NCBI RefSeq assembly: GCF_030503875.2
Contig: NZ_CP129968.2
Coordinates: 1,321,001-1,385,000, forward strand
Direction of reading: 5' to 3'
From: Marivirga arenosa
Lineage (GTDB): Bacteria; Bacteroidota; Bacteroidia; Cytophagales; Cyclobacteriaceae
Length of the DNA: 64,000 nucleotides
Of the stretch, positions 1 to 7,692 are shown piece after piece (the first letter of the stretch is position 1; every line of letters starts with the position of its first letter). Below the pieces are notes generated by a model that had not been told where the DNA came from, ran no database searches, and saw only the letters and a list, made by a program, of their open reading frames with translations. The translations under genes were made by a program, and so were the position numbers.

Positions 1-567
1 AATGGTAATTTATGCATTAAGTTTCCATGGCCAAGTATGGCAAGAACGATTTGGGGAAATCATCAGCGATACAAAGACACTTATTTTTCAGCTTATGAAA
101 ATAAATACTTTACCGGAGATGGTGCCCTAAGAGATGAAGTAGGTTATTATAGAATAACAGGACGAGTAGATGATGTCATTATTGTATCGGGGCATAATTT
201 AGGTACTGCACCAATTGAAGATACAATAAATGAGCATCCAGCAGTGGCTGAAAGTGCAATTGTTGGCTTCCCTCATGAAATAAAAGGGAATGCACTATAT
301 GGTTACATCACGCTGAAAGATACAGGTGAAAGTAGAAATCAAGATAATTTAAGGAAGGAAATTAATCAGCTTATCACCGACCAGATAGGACCTATCGCTA
401 AATTGGATAAAATGCAGTTTACGCAAGGTTTACCTAAAACAAGATCTGGAAAGATTATGAGAAGAATATTGAGAAAAATTGCAGAAGGAGATACCAGTAA
501 TTTAGGAGATACTTCTACATTATTGAATCCGGAAGTGGTAGAATCCATAATTGAAGGAGCAAAGTGA
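1..567 (+). CDS. acs: acetyl-CoA synthetase, C-terminal part (cut by window edge)
   Basis: This is the C-terminal end of an AMP-forming acetate-CoA ligase, which makes acetyl-CoA from acetate, ATP and CoA in the cytoplasm. The reading frame is open from base 1, so the gene begins outside the window; the first in-window ATG at 37 is internal, because upstream residues (FPWPSMARTIW) already match the family. Visible family motifs are YRITGRVDDVI with the following VSGHNLGTAPIED, and near the end PKTRSGKIMRR, whose lysine is the catalytic residue that protein acetylation silences in known Acs enzymes. The gene ends at a strong hairpin, so it is probably last in its transcript. The two genes after it belong to families often found beside acs. 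Identification is secure; the full length cannot be judged. Confidence 0.95.
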   Translation, partial: NGNLCIKFPWPSMARTIWGNHQRYKDTYFSAYENKYFTGDGALRDEVGYYRITGRVDDVIIVSGHNLGTAPIEDTINEHPAVAESAIVGFPHEIKGNALYGYITLKDTGESRNQDNLRKEINQLITDQIGPIAKLDKMQFTQGLPKTRSGKIMRRILRKIAEGDTSNLGDTSTLLNPEVVESIIEGAK

Positions 568-578
568 TATGTGATAGT

Positions 579-613
579 CAAAAGGCTGTTTTGAGTAAAG
601 AAACAGCCTTTTG
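579..613 (+). terminator. terminator hairpin after acs
   Basis: A perfect 13-bp stem (579-591 with 601-613, AAAGGCTGTTT/AAACAGCCTTT core) has a 9-nt loop and lies 12 bases after the acs stop codon. The T-run forms part of the 3' arm. Weak pairing continues a few bases outward on both sides. Confidence 0.8.
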
Positions 614-642
614 ATTATCATAATAATAGTAGTACAAAACTG

Positions 643-2553
643 ATGGTTAATATAATATCCTCAAAAATAGCAGACTTAATTGTGCGTTTTCCTCCTTTTG
701 ATAAGCTTGAAAAAGAAGAGCTTAATAAATTGAGTGAAGAGGCTGAGGTACTATATTTTAAATCTGGAGAAACCGTATTTAAACAAAAAGAGAAAGCCCA
801 ACCTTTTATATTTTTTTTAAAGGAAGGTCAGGTTTTACTTCGTGAAACTGATGGGCAAGAAAAAAAACTTGTTGACATATGTGATGAGGGAGAACTCTTT
901 GGTGTTCGCGCCATGCTTACGGGTAATCCTTATGTTTTTGAAGCATACTGCGAGGAGGAGTCATTAGTTTATGCATTTCCCCTTTCTATTTTTAAGCCAT
1001 TAGTAGATGCTAATAATCAAGTAAGCTTATTTTTTGCAGCAGGTTTAGCCTCCGGTCAAAAAGGAGCCCCTCAACATATTATTTCTTCCCACAATTATCG
1101 AAATACTGGATCAGACTTGTTGAGCTGGCAAAAGCCTTTGAATGAATTCAAAGAGTCACTTATTTTGATCAATTGTAGTTCTAGTATTCAATCTGCCAGT
1201 CAGAAAATGACTACTCATTCTGCAAATTGTGCTGTAATAACAGATGAGAAACAAAGAGCTGTGGGTATTATTACAGACACTGATTTGAGAGTAAAGGTAG
1301 TAAGTACTGCTTTATCTGTTCAGGAATCAGTATCTAAAATCATGTCAACAGATTTAGTAACGAAAGAAAAGGGACTCCCGCTAGCTGAATATATTATCAG
1401 CATGATGAAGTATAATATTAAGCACCTAATTATCACTGAAAAGGAAAAGGTAATAGGGATTTTCAGTCAAGAGACGCTTTTTTCTCAATTACGTTCCAAT
1501 CCCTTTGCCATTATTTACAGTTTAGAATCATCTGAGAATGTTGAACAATTATGCTACCATAGAAATAAGGTAGATCAGTTTCTTCAATACTATTTAGAAC
1601 AGAATATTAAAACCTCAGTTGTATCACAGCTTATCACTACTATCAATGATTCCTTAATTAAGCGAGCTATTCAGCTTGCTATTTTGGATATGGAATCTGA
1701 AAAATATTACAAACCCAAAGTAGCTTTCGCTTTCATTTCATTAGGTAGTGAAGGTCGAGAAGAACAGCTTTTAAGGACGGATCAAGACAATGCTATTATT
1801 TTTGAGAATGTAGACGCTGCAGCAATTAATTATACACGTGAATATTTCACTCAATTAGGAAGAAAAGTCAATAAAATCCTTTTTGAGGCAGGTTTCGACT
1901 ATTGCCCTGCGGATATGATGGCAGGAAATCCTAATTGGTGCCTTACGCTTTCAGAATGGAAAAATCGCTTTAGTGGCTGGATCCACTCACCTGAAAAAGA
2001 AGCCTTATTGATGTCGACCATTTTCTTTGACTATCGGTATATATATGGTGAGCAGAAATTGACAAAGGAACTGGATCAATTTTTACAAAAAGAAATTAGG
2101 AGCAATAAGATTTTTTTAAATTTCTTAGCTAAAAATGCTACAAAAAATCCTGCTCCCTTAAGTTTCTTTAAAAATTTGATTGTAGAAAGATCAGGTAAAC
2201 ATGAGAAAGAATTTGATTTAAAGGCAAGAGCTATGATGCCCCTTACGGATATTGCTCGTGTTTTATGTCTTGAAGCAGGAAATGTGAACACTAAAAATAC
2301 GATAGAGAGATATCTTTTTTTGGCAGAGAATGATAATTCCAGGAAAGAACTATACATGCAAGCGGCTCAGGCTTATGAATTTCTTTCCCAGTTTAGAGCT
2401 ATTGAAGGGATGAGAAATCAAGATTCAGGAAGGTTTATTTCAATAAAAGAAATTACAAAGTTTGATCGACAGCTTTTAAGGAATTCCTTTGAACCTATTT
2501 ATGATTTACAACAAATGATTGAATTGAGATTCCAACTAAATTATTTTTCATAA
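643..2553 (+). CDS. cNMP-binding/CBS/DUF294 nucleotidyltransferase-like protein
   Basis: This 636-residue cytoplasmic protein has three parts. Residues about 10-140 form a cyclic-nucleotide-binding-like fold (GELFGVRAMLTGNPY). Residues about 170-290 hold a pair of CBS domains (AVGIITDTDLR, VIGIFSQETLF). Residues about 320-630 are the DUF294 nucleotidyltransferase and its C-terminal substrate-binding domain. The nucleotidyltransferase signature is visible as GSEGREEQ near 368-375, followed by the metal-binding D380-Q-D382. The family resembles GlnD-type uridylyltransferases, but its substrate is not known. The next gene, a DnaQ-like exonuclease, starts one base after this stop, so they are co-translated. 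In other bacteria this pair sits beside acs/actP acetate genes, which fits the position here. A link to acetate control is inferred from context only. Confidence 0.85.
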   Translation: MVNIISSKIADLIVRFPPFDKLEKEELNKLSEEAEVLYFKSGETVFKQKEKAQPFIFFLKEGQVLLRETDGQEKKLVDICDEGELFGVRAMLTGNPYVFEAYCEEESLVYAFPLSIFKPLVDANNQVSLFFAAGLASGQKGAPQHIISSHNYRNTGSDLLSWQKPLNEFKESLILINCSSSIQSASQKMTTHSANCAVITDEKQRAVGIITDTDLRVKVVSTALSVQESVSKIMSTDLVTKEKGLPLAEYIISMMKYNIKHLIITEKEKVIGIFSQETLFSQLRSNPFAIIYSLESSENVEQLCYHRNKVDQFLQYYLEQNIKTSVVSQLITTINDSLIKRAIQLAILDMESEKYYKPKVAFAFISLGSEGREEQLLRTDQDNAIIFENVDAAAINYTREYFTQLGRKVNKILFEAGFDYCPADMMAGNPNWCLTLSEWKNRFSGWIHSPEKEALLMSTIFFDYRYIYGEQKLTKELDQFLQKEIRSNKIFLNFLAKNATKNPAPLSFFKNLIVERSGKHEKEFDLKARAMMPLTDIARVLCLEAGNVNTKNTIERYLFLAENDNSRKELYMQAAQAYEFLSQFRAIEGMRNQDSGRFISIKEITKFDRQLLRNSFEPIYDLQQMIELRFQLNYFS

Positions 2554-2554
2554 A

Positions 2555-3175
2555 ATGAAAATTAGTTTTTGGAAAAATAAAGCGAAAACAGAATACCCAG
2601 AAGAAATCCTTAATTATTTCAACTTAAATAAATTGGACGATTCGCATGAAGCAGGCTATGTGATTTTCGATACGGAGTCTTCTTCACTATCTGTGTCCTC
2701 CGCACAATTGCTTTCTATCGGAGCAGTAAAAATGATAAACAATCGCATTTATGTTAATGAAACTTTCAATTGTTTTCTTGAAACCGGGAAATCAGGAGTG
2801 AAAGGAAATATACATATTCACGAGATTATGACTTCTGGAAAAGAGAACCGGGTTGAAATTAAAGCAGCACTTCTTAGCTTTTTAAAATTTATAGGGAATT
2901 CAATTTTAGTGGCACATCATGCGAAACACGATATAAGTTTAATCAATCGGTATTTGACAGAGAATTTCCCTGGGGTTAGATTAGTGAATAAAGTAATTGA
3001 CACAGTAGATTTAGCCATTAAAAAGGATCAAAGTAATAATCCTTCAATTCAATTTAATGCTGAAAATTATTCGCTTGATGCCTTGCTTAAAAGATACAAT
3101 ATTGATCCCTTAGATCGTCATACTGCTTTGGGAGATGCCTACTCAACTGCCTTACTTTTTCAAAAGCTTATATAA
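2555..3175 (+). CDS. DnaQ/PolC-like 3'-5' exonuclease
   Basis: This 206-residue protein is of the DEDDh exonuclease type. The first motif is VIFDTESSS near residue 37 (D-x-E), the second is AHHAKHDISLINRYL near 124, and the third is HTALGDAYSTALLF near 188, where H and D complete the metal site. The fold matches the epsilon proofreading subunit, but the protein is a stand-alone nuclease rather than the replicative subunit. It starts one base after the DUF294 gene and is surely in the same operon. Such DUF294/exonuclease pairs recur next to acetate-uptake and acetyl-CoA synthetase genes in other bacteria. What nucleic acid it degrades cannot be told from sequence. Confidence 0.85.
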   Translation: MKISFWKNKAKTEYPEEILNYFNLNKLDDSHEAGYVIFDTESSSLSVSSAQLLSIGAVKMINNRIYVNETFNCFLETGKSGVKGNIHIHEIMTSGKENRVEIKAALLSFLKFIGNSILVAHHAKHDISLINRYLTENFPGVRLVNKVIDTVDLAIKKDQSNNPSIQFNAENYSLDALLKRYNIDPLDRHTALGDAYSTALLFQKLI

Positions 3176-3253
3176 GTTCAATGAATATATTATTCATATA
3201 GTCGTATTTAAACCACTAATCCTTTCATATCACTTCTGATGGTATTTTGGCTG

Positions 3254-3282
3254 TTGATATTTAATCCTTTCATTTAGCTTTA
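3254..3282 (+). promoter_or_regulatory. possible Bacteroidota promoter before S10 peptidase
   Basis: TTG at 3254-3256 is followed after 18 bases by TAGCTTTA at 3275-3282. This matches seven of eight positions of the Bacteroidota -7 consensus TAnnTTTG. It lies about 32 bases before the ATG at 3314. One mismatch in AT-rich DNA makes this a modest call. Confidence 0.35.
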
Positions 3283-3313
3283 GGTTATAGTAAAAAACAC
3301 AATCAGATAAAAT

Positions 3314-4804
3314 ATGAATTATATCAAATCTATAGCATTAATGAGTCTGCTGCTGATGGGAATTACAGTAGCTGCTCAAAATCGAAAAATTGCAGTTGAT
3401 ACAATGGTAGTGACAAATCATACTACTACTATTGAAGGTCAAAAAGTTTCCTACAGCGCAACAACAGGAACTCAGCCCGTTTGGAATGAAAAGGGCGAGC
3501 CAGACGCTACACTATTTTATACTTATTATAAAAGAACAGATGTGCAAGATAAAAACCGACCGCTTTTGATTTCTTTTAATGGTGGTCCGGGTTCTGCTTC
3601 AGTATGGATGCATGTGGCCTATACTGGTCCTAAAATATTAAATATCGATGCAGAAGGTTATCCTGTTCAGCCTTATGGCTTTCATGAAAACCCACATTCT
3701 ATTTTAGATGTGGCGGATATTGTTTTTGTTAATCCTGCAAATACTGGCTATTCTCGTACCATTCCGGAAACGGGTAAAGAGGTAAACAGAGATAAATTTT
3801 TTGGAGTAAATGCTGATATTAAATACCTGGCAGAATGGCTAAACACTTTTGTAAGCCGTCATGAAAGATGGACTTCCCCTAAGTATTTAATAGGAGAGAG
3901 TTATGGCGGTACGCGTGTATCGGGTTTAGCTTTAGCTCTTCAAGAGCAACAATGGATGTATTTAAACGGGGTTATCTTGGTTTCTCCAGCAGATTATAAA
4001 GCCATCAATTCAGACAGTCCGGTTTCATCGGTAGTGAACTTCCCATATTTTACCGCTGCAGCTTGGCACCATGGGGTATTACCAGAAGCTCTTCAATCGA
4101 AAGACCTATTGGAAATTTTACCAGAATCAGAAGATTTTGCTATCAATAGCTTAATGCCAGCTCTAGCAAAAGGAGGATTTCTTTCTCAAAAAGAAAAGGA
4201 AACCATAGCGGAAAAGATGTCTTATTATTCAGGCCTATCAGAAGAATCGATATTGCAACACAATTTGGATGTACCTACTAGCTTTTTCTGGAAAGAGTTA
4301 TTGCGTGATGAAAAGGGCTATACAATTGGTCGCTTAGATTCACGTTATTTAGGAATAGATAAAACAGAAGCAGGTGTTTCTCCTGATTATAGTGCTGAGC
4401 TCACTTCTTGGCTACATTCCTTCACACCCGCAATCAATTCCTACATCAGAGAAGAATTAAAATTCAAGACGGATATTAAATACAATATGTTTGGGTCCGT
4501 TTATCCTTGGGATTTTGAAAATAATAATACTCGTGATAATCTAAGAAAAGCCATGGCTGAAAATCCATATTTAAATGTGATGTTCCAAACGGGTTATTAC
4601 GATGGCGCAACTACCTATTTCAACTCGAAATATACCATGTGGCAGATTGACCCAAGTGGCAAAATGAAAGATCGAATGAGCTTTAAAGGCTACAGAAGTG
4701 GACACATGATGTATTTGCGTAAAGCTGATTTAGAAACTGCGAATGATGATTTAAGAGAATTTATTAAAAATACCTTGCCAATGGGAAAATCGGCTAAGTA
4801 TTGA
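3314..4804 (+). CDS. S10-family serine carboxypeptidase-like protein, exported
   Basis: This 496-residue protein carries a signal peptide (residues about 1-21, ending AAQ) and is therefore periplasmic or secreted. Peptidase S10 marks are the oxyanion-hole motif FNGGPGSAS near residue 85, the nucleophile in GESYGG (S196), aspartate in GYYDGATTYF (D430) and histidine in YRSGHMMY (H464). These form a complete Ser-Asp-His triad in the family order, so it should be an active carboxypeptidase removing C-terminal residues from peptides. Length is normal for bacterial S10 members. It is a single gene flanked upstream by a 138-base gap and downstream by a bidirectional terminator shared with the convergent reductase gene. 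Confidence 0.9.
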   Translation: MNYIKSIALMSLLLMGITVAAQNRKIAVDTMVVTNHTTTIEGQKVSYSATTGTQPVWNEKGEPDATLFYTYYKRTDVQDKNRPLLISFNGGPGSASVWMHVAYTGPKILNIDAEGYPVQPYGFHENPHSILDVADIVFVNPANTGYSRTIPETGKEVNRDKFFGVNADIKYLAEWLNTFVSRHERWTSPKYLIGESYGGTRVSGLALALQEQQWMYLNGVILVSPADYKAINSDSPVSSVVNFPYFTAAAWHHGVLPEALQSKDLLEILPESEDFAINSLMPALAKGGFLSQKEKETIAEKMSYYSGLSEESILQHNLDVPTSFFWKELLRDEKGYTIGRLDSRYLGIDKTEAGVSPDYSAELTSWLHSFTPAINSYIREELKFKTDIKYNMFGSVYPWDFENNNTRDNLRKAMAENPYLNVMFQTGYYDGATTYFNSKYTMWQIDPSGKMKDRMSFKGYRSGHMMYLRKADLETANDDLREFIKNTLPMGKSAKY

Positions 4805-4812
4805 CTTAATAA

Positions 4813-4841
4813 AAAAGCCGATGAAATCTTCATCGGCTTTT
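4813..4841. terminator. bidirectional terminator between convergent genes
   Basis: A 13-bp perfect stem (4813-4825 with 4829-4841) has a 3-nt loop, an A-run on its left arm and a T-run on its right arm. It can terminate both the peptidase on the plus strand and the aldo/keto reductase on the minus strand. Confidence 0.85.
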
Positions 4842-4873
4842 AAATACCATATTATTATTTATATCTAATTAAA

Positions 4874-5824
4874 TTAACCCCACAAATATTCCATAGTATA
4901 TGGAGATCCTTCTTGAGTCCAGAAGCTACCATCTACGAATCGGTAGTTGGTATCTGTCAGGCTGATTTTGTTCACTTCATCTTCTGTTAAATTAATTTCA
5001 GCTGCTTCCAGGTTTTGCTTAATTCTACCCGCATTGGTTGATTTTGGAATAACTGATATTCCTCTATTTAGAGCAAATGCAATCAAGATCTGCGCAGGCG
5101 TTTTTTCATATTTTCCAGCAATTTCTTTAACTGCTTCTAATTCAAATAAGTTAGGCTCATCATCCTTTTTCATTTGACTAGCTCTATCTTTTGAACCTAA
5201 TGGGGAATAAGCAGTAACTAATATATCATGCTCTTGGCAATAACTCACTAAATCCTCCTGCACCAAATGAGGATGGAGTTCAACCTGATTCATTTCTACC
5301 TTTATAGAAGCATTTTTATTTATTCTTTCTAAATTTTTGATATTGAAGTTGGCTACTCCAATATGTTTGCTTAAACCTTTTTCTACAAGCTTTTCCATGG
5401 CAGTCCAAGTTTTTTCGATAGGGGCAACCTCAGCACTTAAGAAGTCATCACCACTTTTTGGAAATTGAGATTCAGGTTTTTGAGCAATAGGCCAGTGCAT
5501 TAAATATAAATCCAGATAGTCTAATTGAAGGTCTTTTAAAGTTTGCTGTAATCCAGCCTCTACATCTTCAGGTAAATGCGCATTATTCCATAATTTTGAA
5601 GTGATAAAAATTTCATCTCTTGTGCATAAGCCCTGATCAAATGCTTCTTTCAAAGCGTCTCCTATTTCTTTTTCATTTCCATATATATATGCACAATCAA
5701 TATGTCTATAGCCTGCTTTTATAGCTTCTAATACGGCATTGTAAACTTCACCTGGCTCAGACTTCCAAGTCCCAAGTCCTAAAGCAGGTAATATGTCTCC
5801 ATTTCTAAAAGTTAATATTTTCAT
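4874..5824 (-). CDS. aldo/keto reductase
   Basis: This 316-residue NADPH-type aldo/keto reductase reduces aldehydes or ketones in the cytoplasm. The catalytic tetrad is present in the family order: D43 and Y48 in HIDCAYIYGNE, K77 in ITSKLWN, and H110 in LYLMHWPI. The C-terminal cofactor motif VIPKSTNAGRIKQN that grips the NADPH phosphate is also visible. The N-terminal GDILPALGLGTW is typical of the AKR5/AKR1-like branch. The substrate cannot be predicted. The gene is monocistronic, convergent with the S10 peptidase and divergent from the respiratory operon. Confidence 0.92.
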   Translation of the reverse strand: MKILTFRNGDILPALGLGTWKSEPGEVYNAVLEAIKAGYRHIDCAYIYGNEKEIGDALKEAFDQGLCTRDEIFITSKLWNNAHLPEDVEAGLQQTLKDLQLDYLDLYLMHWPIAQKPESQFPKSGDDFLSAEVAPIEKTWTAMEKLVEKGLSKHIGVANFNIKNLERINKNASIKVEMNQVELHPHLVQEDLVSYCQEHDILVTAYSPLGSKDRASQMKKDDEPNLFELEAVKEIAGKYEKTPAQILIAFALNRGISVIPKSTNAGRIKQNLEAAEINLTEDEVNKISLTDTNYRFVDGSFWTQEGSPYTMEYLWG

Positions 5825-6364
5825 AAAAGTGATTCGTTTTGTTTACTACAATTTATATACTGATTCACAGCGTGAATGTTGAAAATAATCTCATTTAATA
5901 AGAGATTGATATTTTGTATTAAATCGTATTTATTACATGAATCTTAGTCTTGTTTAGGGAATTTTAAGAAAGCTTAAACGTATTTTCATTTGTTTTTAAT
6001 GTATATACATGTATAGGGTAAGAATTTAGTATTCAGTATTTTAAATGAATTAATTGATATTGATTGGATTTTCGCATCTTCTACAGCATTATTATTTTAC
6101 TCTAATTTTTTAGCTTTTAGTTACATGGAGCGTCTAATTTAATGAGCTTAATCGTGGGAAAAAGTTCAACAGTATCGTTATTTATAATTTTTCTAAATTA
6201 GCTGATAAAGCAACCTGCAAAAACTTTTAAAATACTGTTTATCAGTTATTTAACCCCTTATTTTTAATTCTGTATAATAAAAGGCTAAATTTGTGTAGTA
6301 AATGTATTTGAAATAATGGCTTTGGGCAGTAGATTTGTAGCCAATTAATAATTGGTGTTCCCAG
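5825..6364. other. 540-base intergenic region between reductase and respiratory operon
   Basis: This AT-rich region separates two divergently transcribed units. It holds the promoter of the respiratory operon near its right end. A short inverted repeat (AATCTC/GAGATT near 5887-5908) and an unpaired CGTCTAA at 6131 were noted. No coding potential was seen. Confidence 0.6.
6307..6337 (+). promoter_or_regulatory. Bacteroidota-type promoter of the ACIII/oxidase operon
   Basis: TTTG at 6307-6310 and TAGATTTG at 6330-6337 are separated by 19 bases. This is a full match to the primary sigma-factor consensus of Bacteroidota (TTTG, 17-23 bases, TAnnTTTG). It lies 27 bases before the first ATG of actA, so the 5' leader would be only about 20 bases to 6365 or about 40 to 6386. 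Confidence 0.7.
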
Positions 6365-7657
6365 ATGCTAAATGAACAAATAAATATGTCCTTGAAAACG
6401 TATATTACTCGCTTATCTTTTATAGCATTCCTACTAGTGAGTTTCTTATCATTGCCAAATCATGCTTTTTCGCAGGCAGATGAATTACCTACAAGTGAAG
6501 AAGCTATTGCAAATGGTGAAGAATTATTCAATGGTAATTGTGCTGTTTGTCACCAGGTCCAAAATAAAATGGTTGGTCCTGCGCTTAAAAATGTTTACGA
6601 AAGAAGAGATATTCCTTGGTTAATTGGTTTTATCAAGAATTCTCAGAAAGTAATTCAGAGCGGTGATGAATACGCTGTTAACCTTTACAATGAATACGGT
6701 AAAACAGTAATGCCTAGTTTTTCTTACTTCGCAGATGAAGAAATTAAGAACATCTTAGGTTATATCAAATATCAAACTGATAATCCACCACAAGCAGCAA
6801 CTGCTGATGCAGCTACTGCTGATGGTGAAGCTGCAACTGCAGGTGGGGGAGGCATTCCTTCAGAATACTTAACCATTATTATTGTTGGTTTTGTAATTGT
6901 TTTAGTACTGATTCTCATCGTCTTAGTACTTATTGTTACAGTACTAACTCGTTTCATCAATCAGAAGGAAGATATTGATGATAGAGATAAGGAGTATGTA
7001 AATCAAAAAGTTAATTTCAATCAATTAGTAAGAAGCAATGGTTTCTTGTTCTTTGTTATATTTATATTCACAGCAATTGTTGCCAAAACAGTAATTGATG
7101 GTTTATATACAGTTGGTGTACAACAAGGTTATCAACCAACACAACCAATTGCATTCTCTCACGAAATCCATGCTGGACAGTACGAAATCGAATGCCAATA
7201 TTGCCATACCGGTGTTATGATTAGTAAGAGTGCCAATATTCCTTCAGCGAATATCTGTATGAACTGTCACTCAGCTATTAAAACTGAATCAAAAGAAATT
7301 GCTAAAATTTATAAAGCAATTGATTATAATCCTGAAACTGGAGAGTATGGTGATAATGTGAAGCCTATAGAGTGGGTAAGAGTTCACAATCTTCCAGATT
7401 TAGCTTATTTTAATCACTCTCAACACGTTAATGTGGGTGAAATTGAGTGTCAAACTTGTCATGGCCCTATTGAGGAAATGGCTGTTGTAAAGCAATGGAA
7501 TACATTAACAATGGGATGGTGTATAAACTGTCACAGAGAAACTAAAGTAAATGCTAAGGGAAATGCATATTACGATGACTTAGTAAAAGCTCATGATGGT
7601 GGCGACTTAAAAGTTGTTGACATAGGTGGTTTAGAGTGTTCTAAGTGTCATTATTAA
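6365..7657 (+). CDS. actA: Alternative Complex III subunit ActA, multiheme cytochrome c
   Basis: ActA is the multiheme cytochrome c subunit of Alternative Complex III, the quinol-oxidising complex that replaces bc1 and passes electrons to the caa3 oxidase encoded downstream. This 430-residue protein has a signal peptide and then an N-terminal monoheme cytochrome domain (C59-AV-CH). A Thr/Ala/Gly-rich linker and two membrane segments (about 171-195 and 220-240) follow, then five CxxCH motifs beginning at C277, C298, C362, C386 and C425. The C-terminal five-heme part matches classical ActA; the N-terminal sixth heme domain is an addition. ATG at 6386 (MSLKTYITRL) is an equally good start, because the signal peptide fits it slightly better. 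First gene of the long respiratory operon. Confidence 0.92.
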   Translation: MLNEQINMSLKTYITRLSFIAFLLVSFLSLPNHAFSQADELPTSEEAIANGEELFNGNCAVCHQVQNKMVGPALKNVYERRDIPWLIGFIKNSQKVIQSGDEYAVNLYNEYGKTVMPSFSYFADEEIKNILGYIKYQTDNPPQAATADAATADGEAATAGGGGIPSEYLTIIIVGFVIVLVLILIVLVLIVTVLTRFINQKEDIDDRDKEYVNQKVNFNQLVRSNGFLFFVIFIFTAIVAKTVIDGLYTVGVQQGYQPTQPIAFSHEIHAGQYEIECQYCHTGVMISKSANIPSANICMNCHSAIKTESKEIAKIYKAIDYNPETGEYGDNVKPIEWVRVHNLPDLAYFNHSQHVNVGEIECQTCHGPIEEMAVVKQWNTLTMGWCINCHRETKVNAKGNAYYDDLVKAHDGGDLKVVDIGGLECSKCHY

Positions 7658-7692
7658 TTAAAAGAATTTAATCGACTTCATTAATCATAGAT

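Noticed and set aside
37..567. Treating ATG at 37 as the start of a small 176-residue ligase gene.
   Set aside because: The frame is open to base 1 and the upstream residues match acetyl-CoA synthetase, so it is the tail of a larger gene.
6131..6137. Single CGTCTAA heptamer upstream of the respiratory operon.
   Set aside because: No second copy 21 bp away on either side, so it does not match the paired LytTR pattern.
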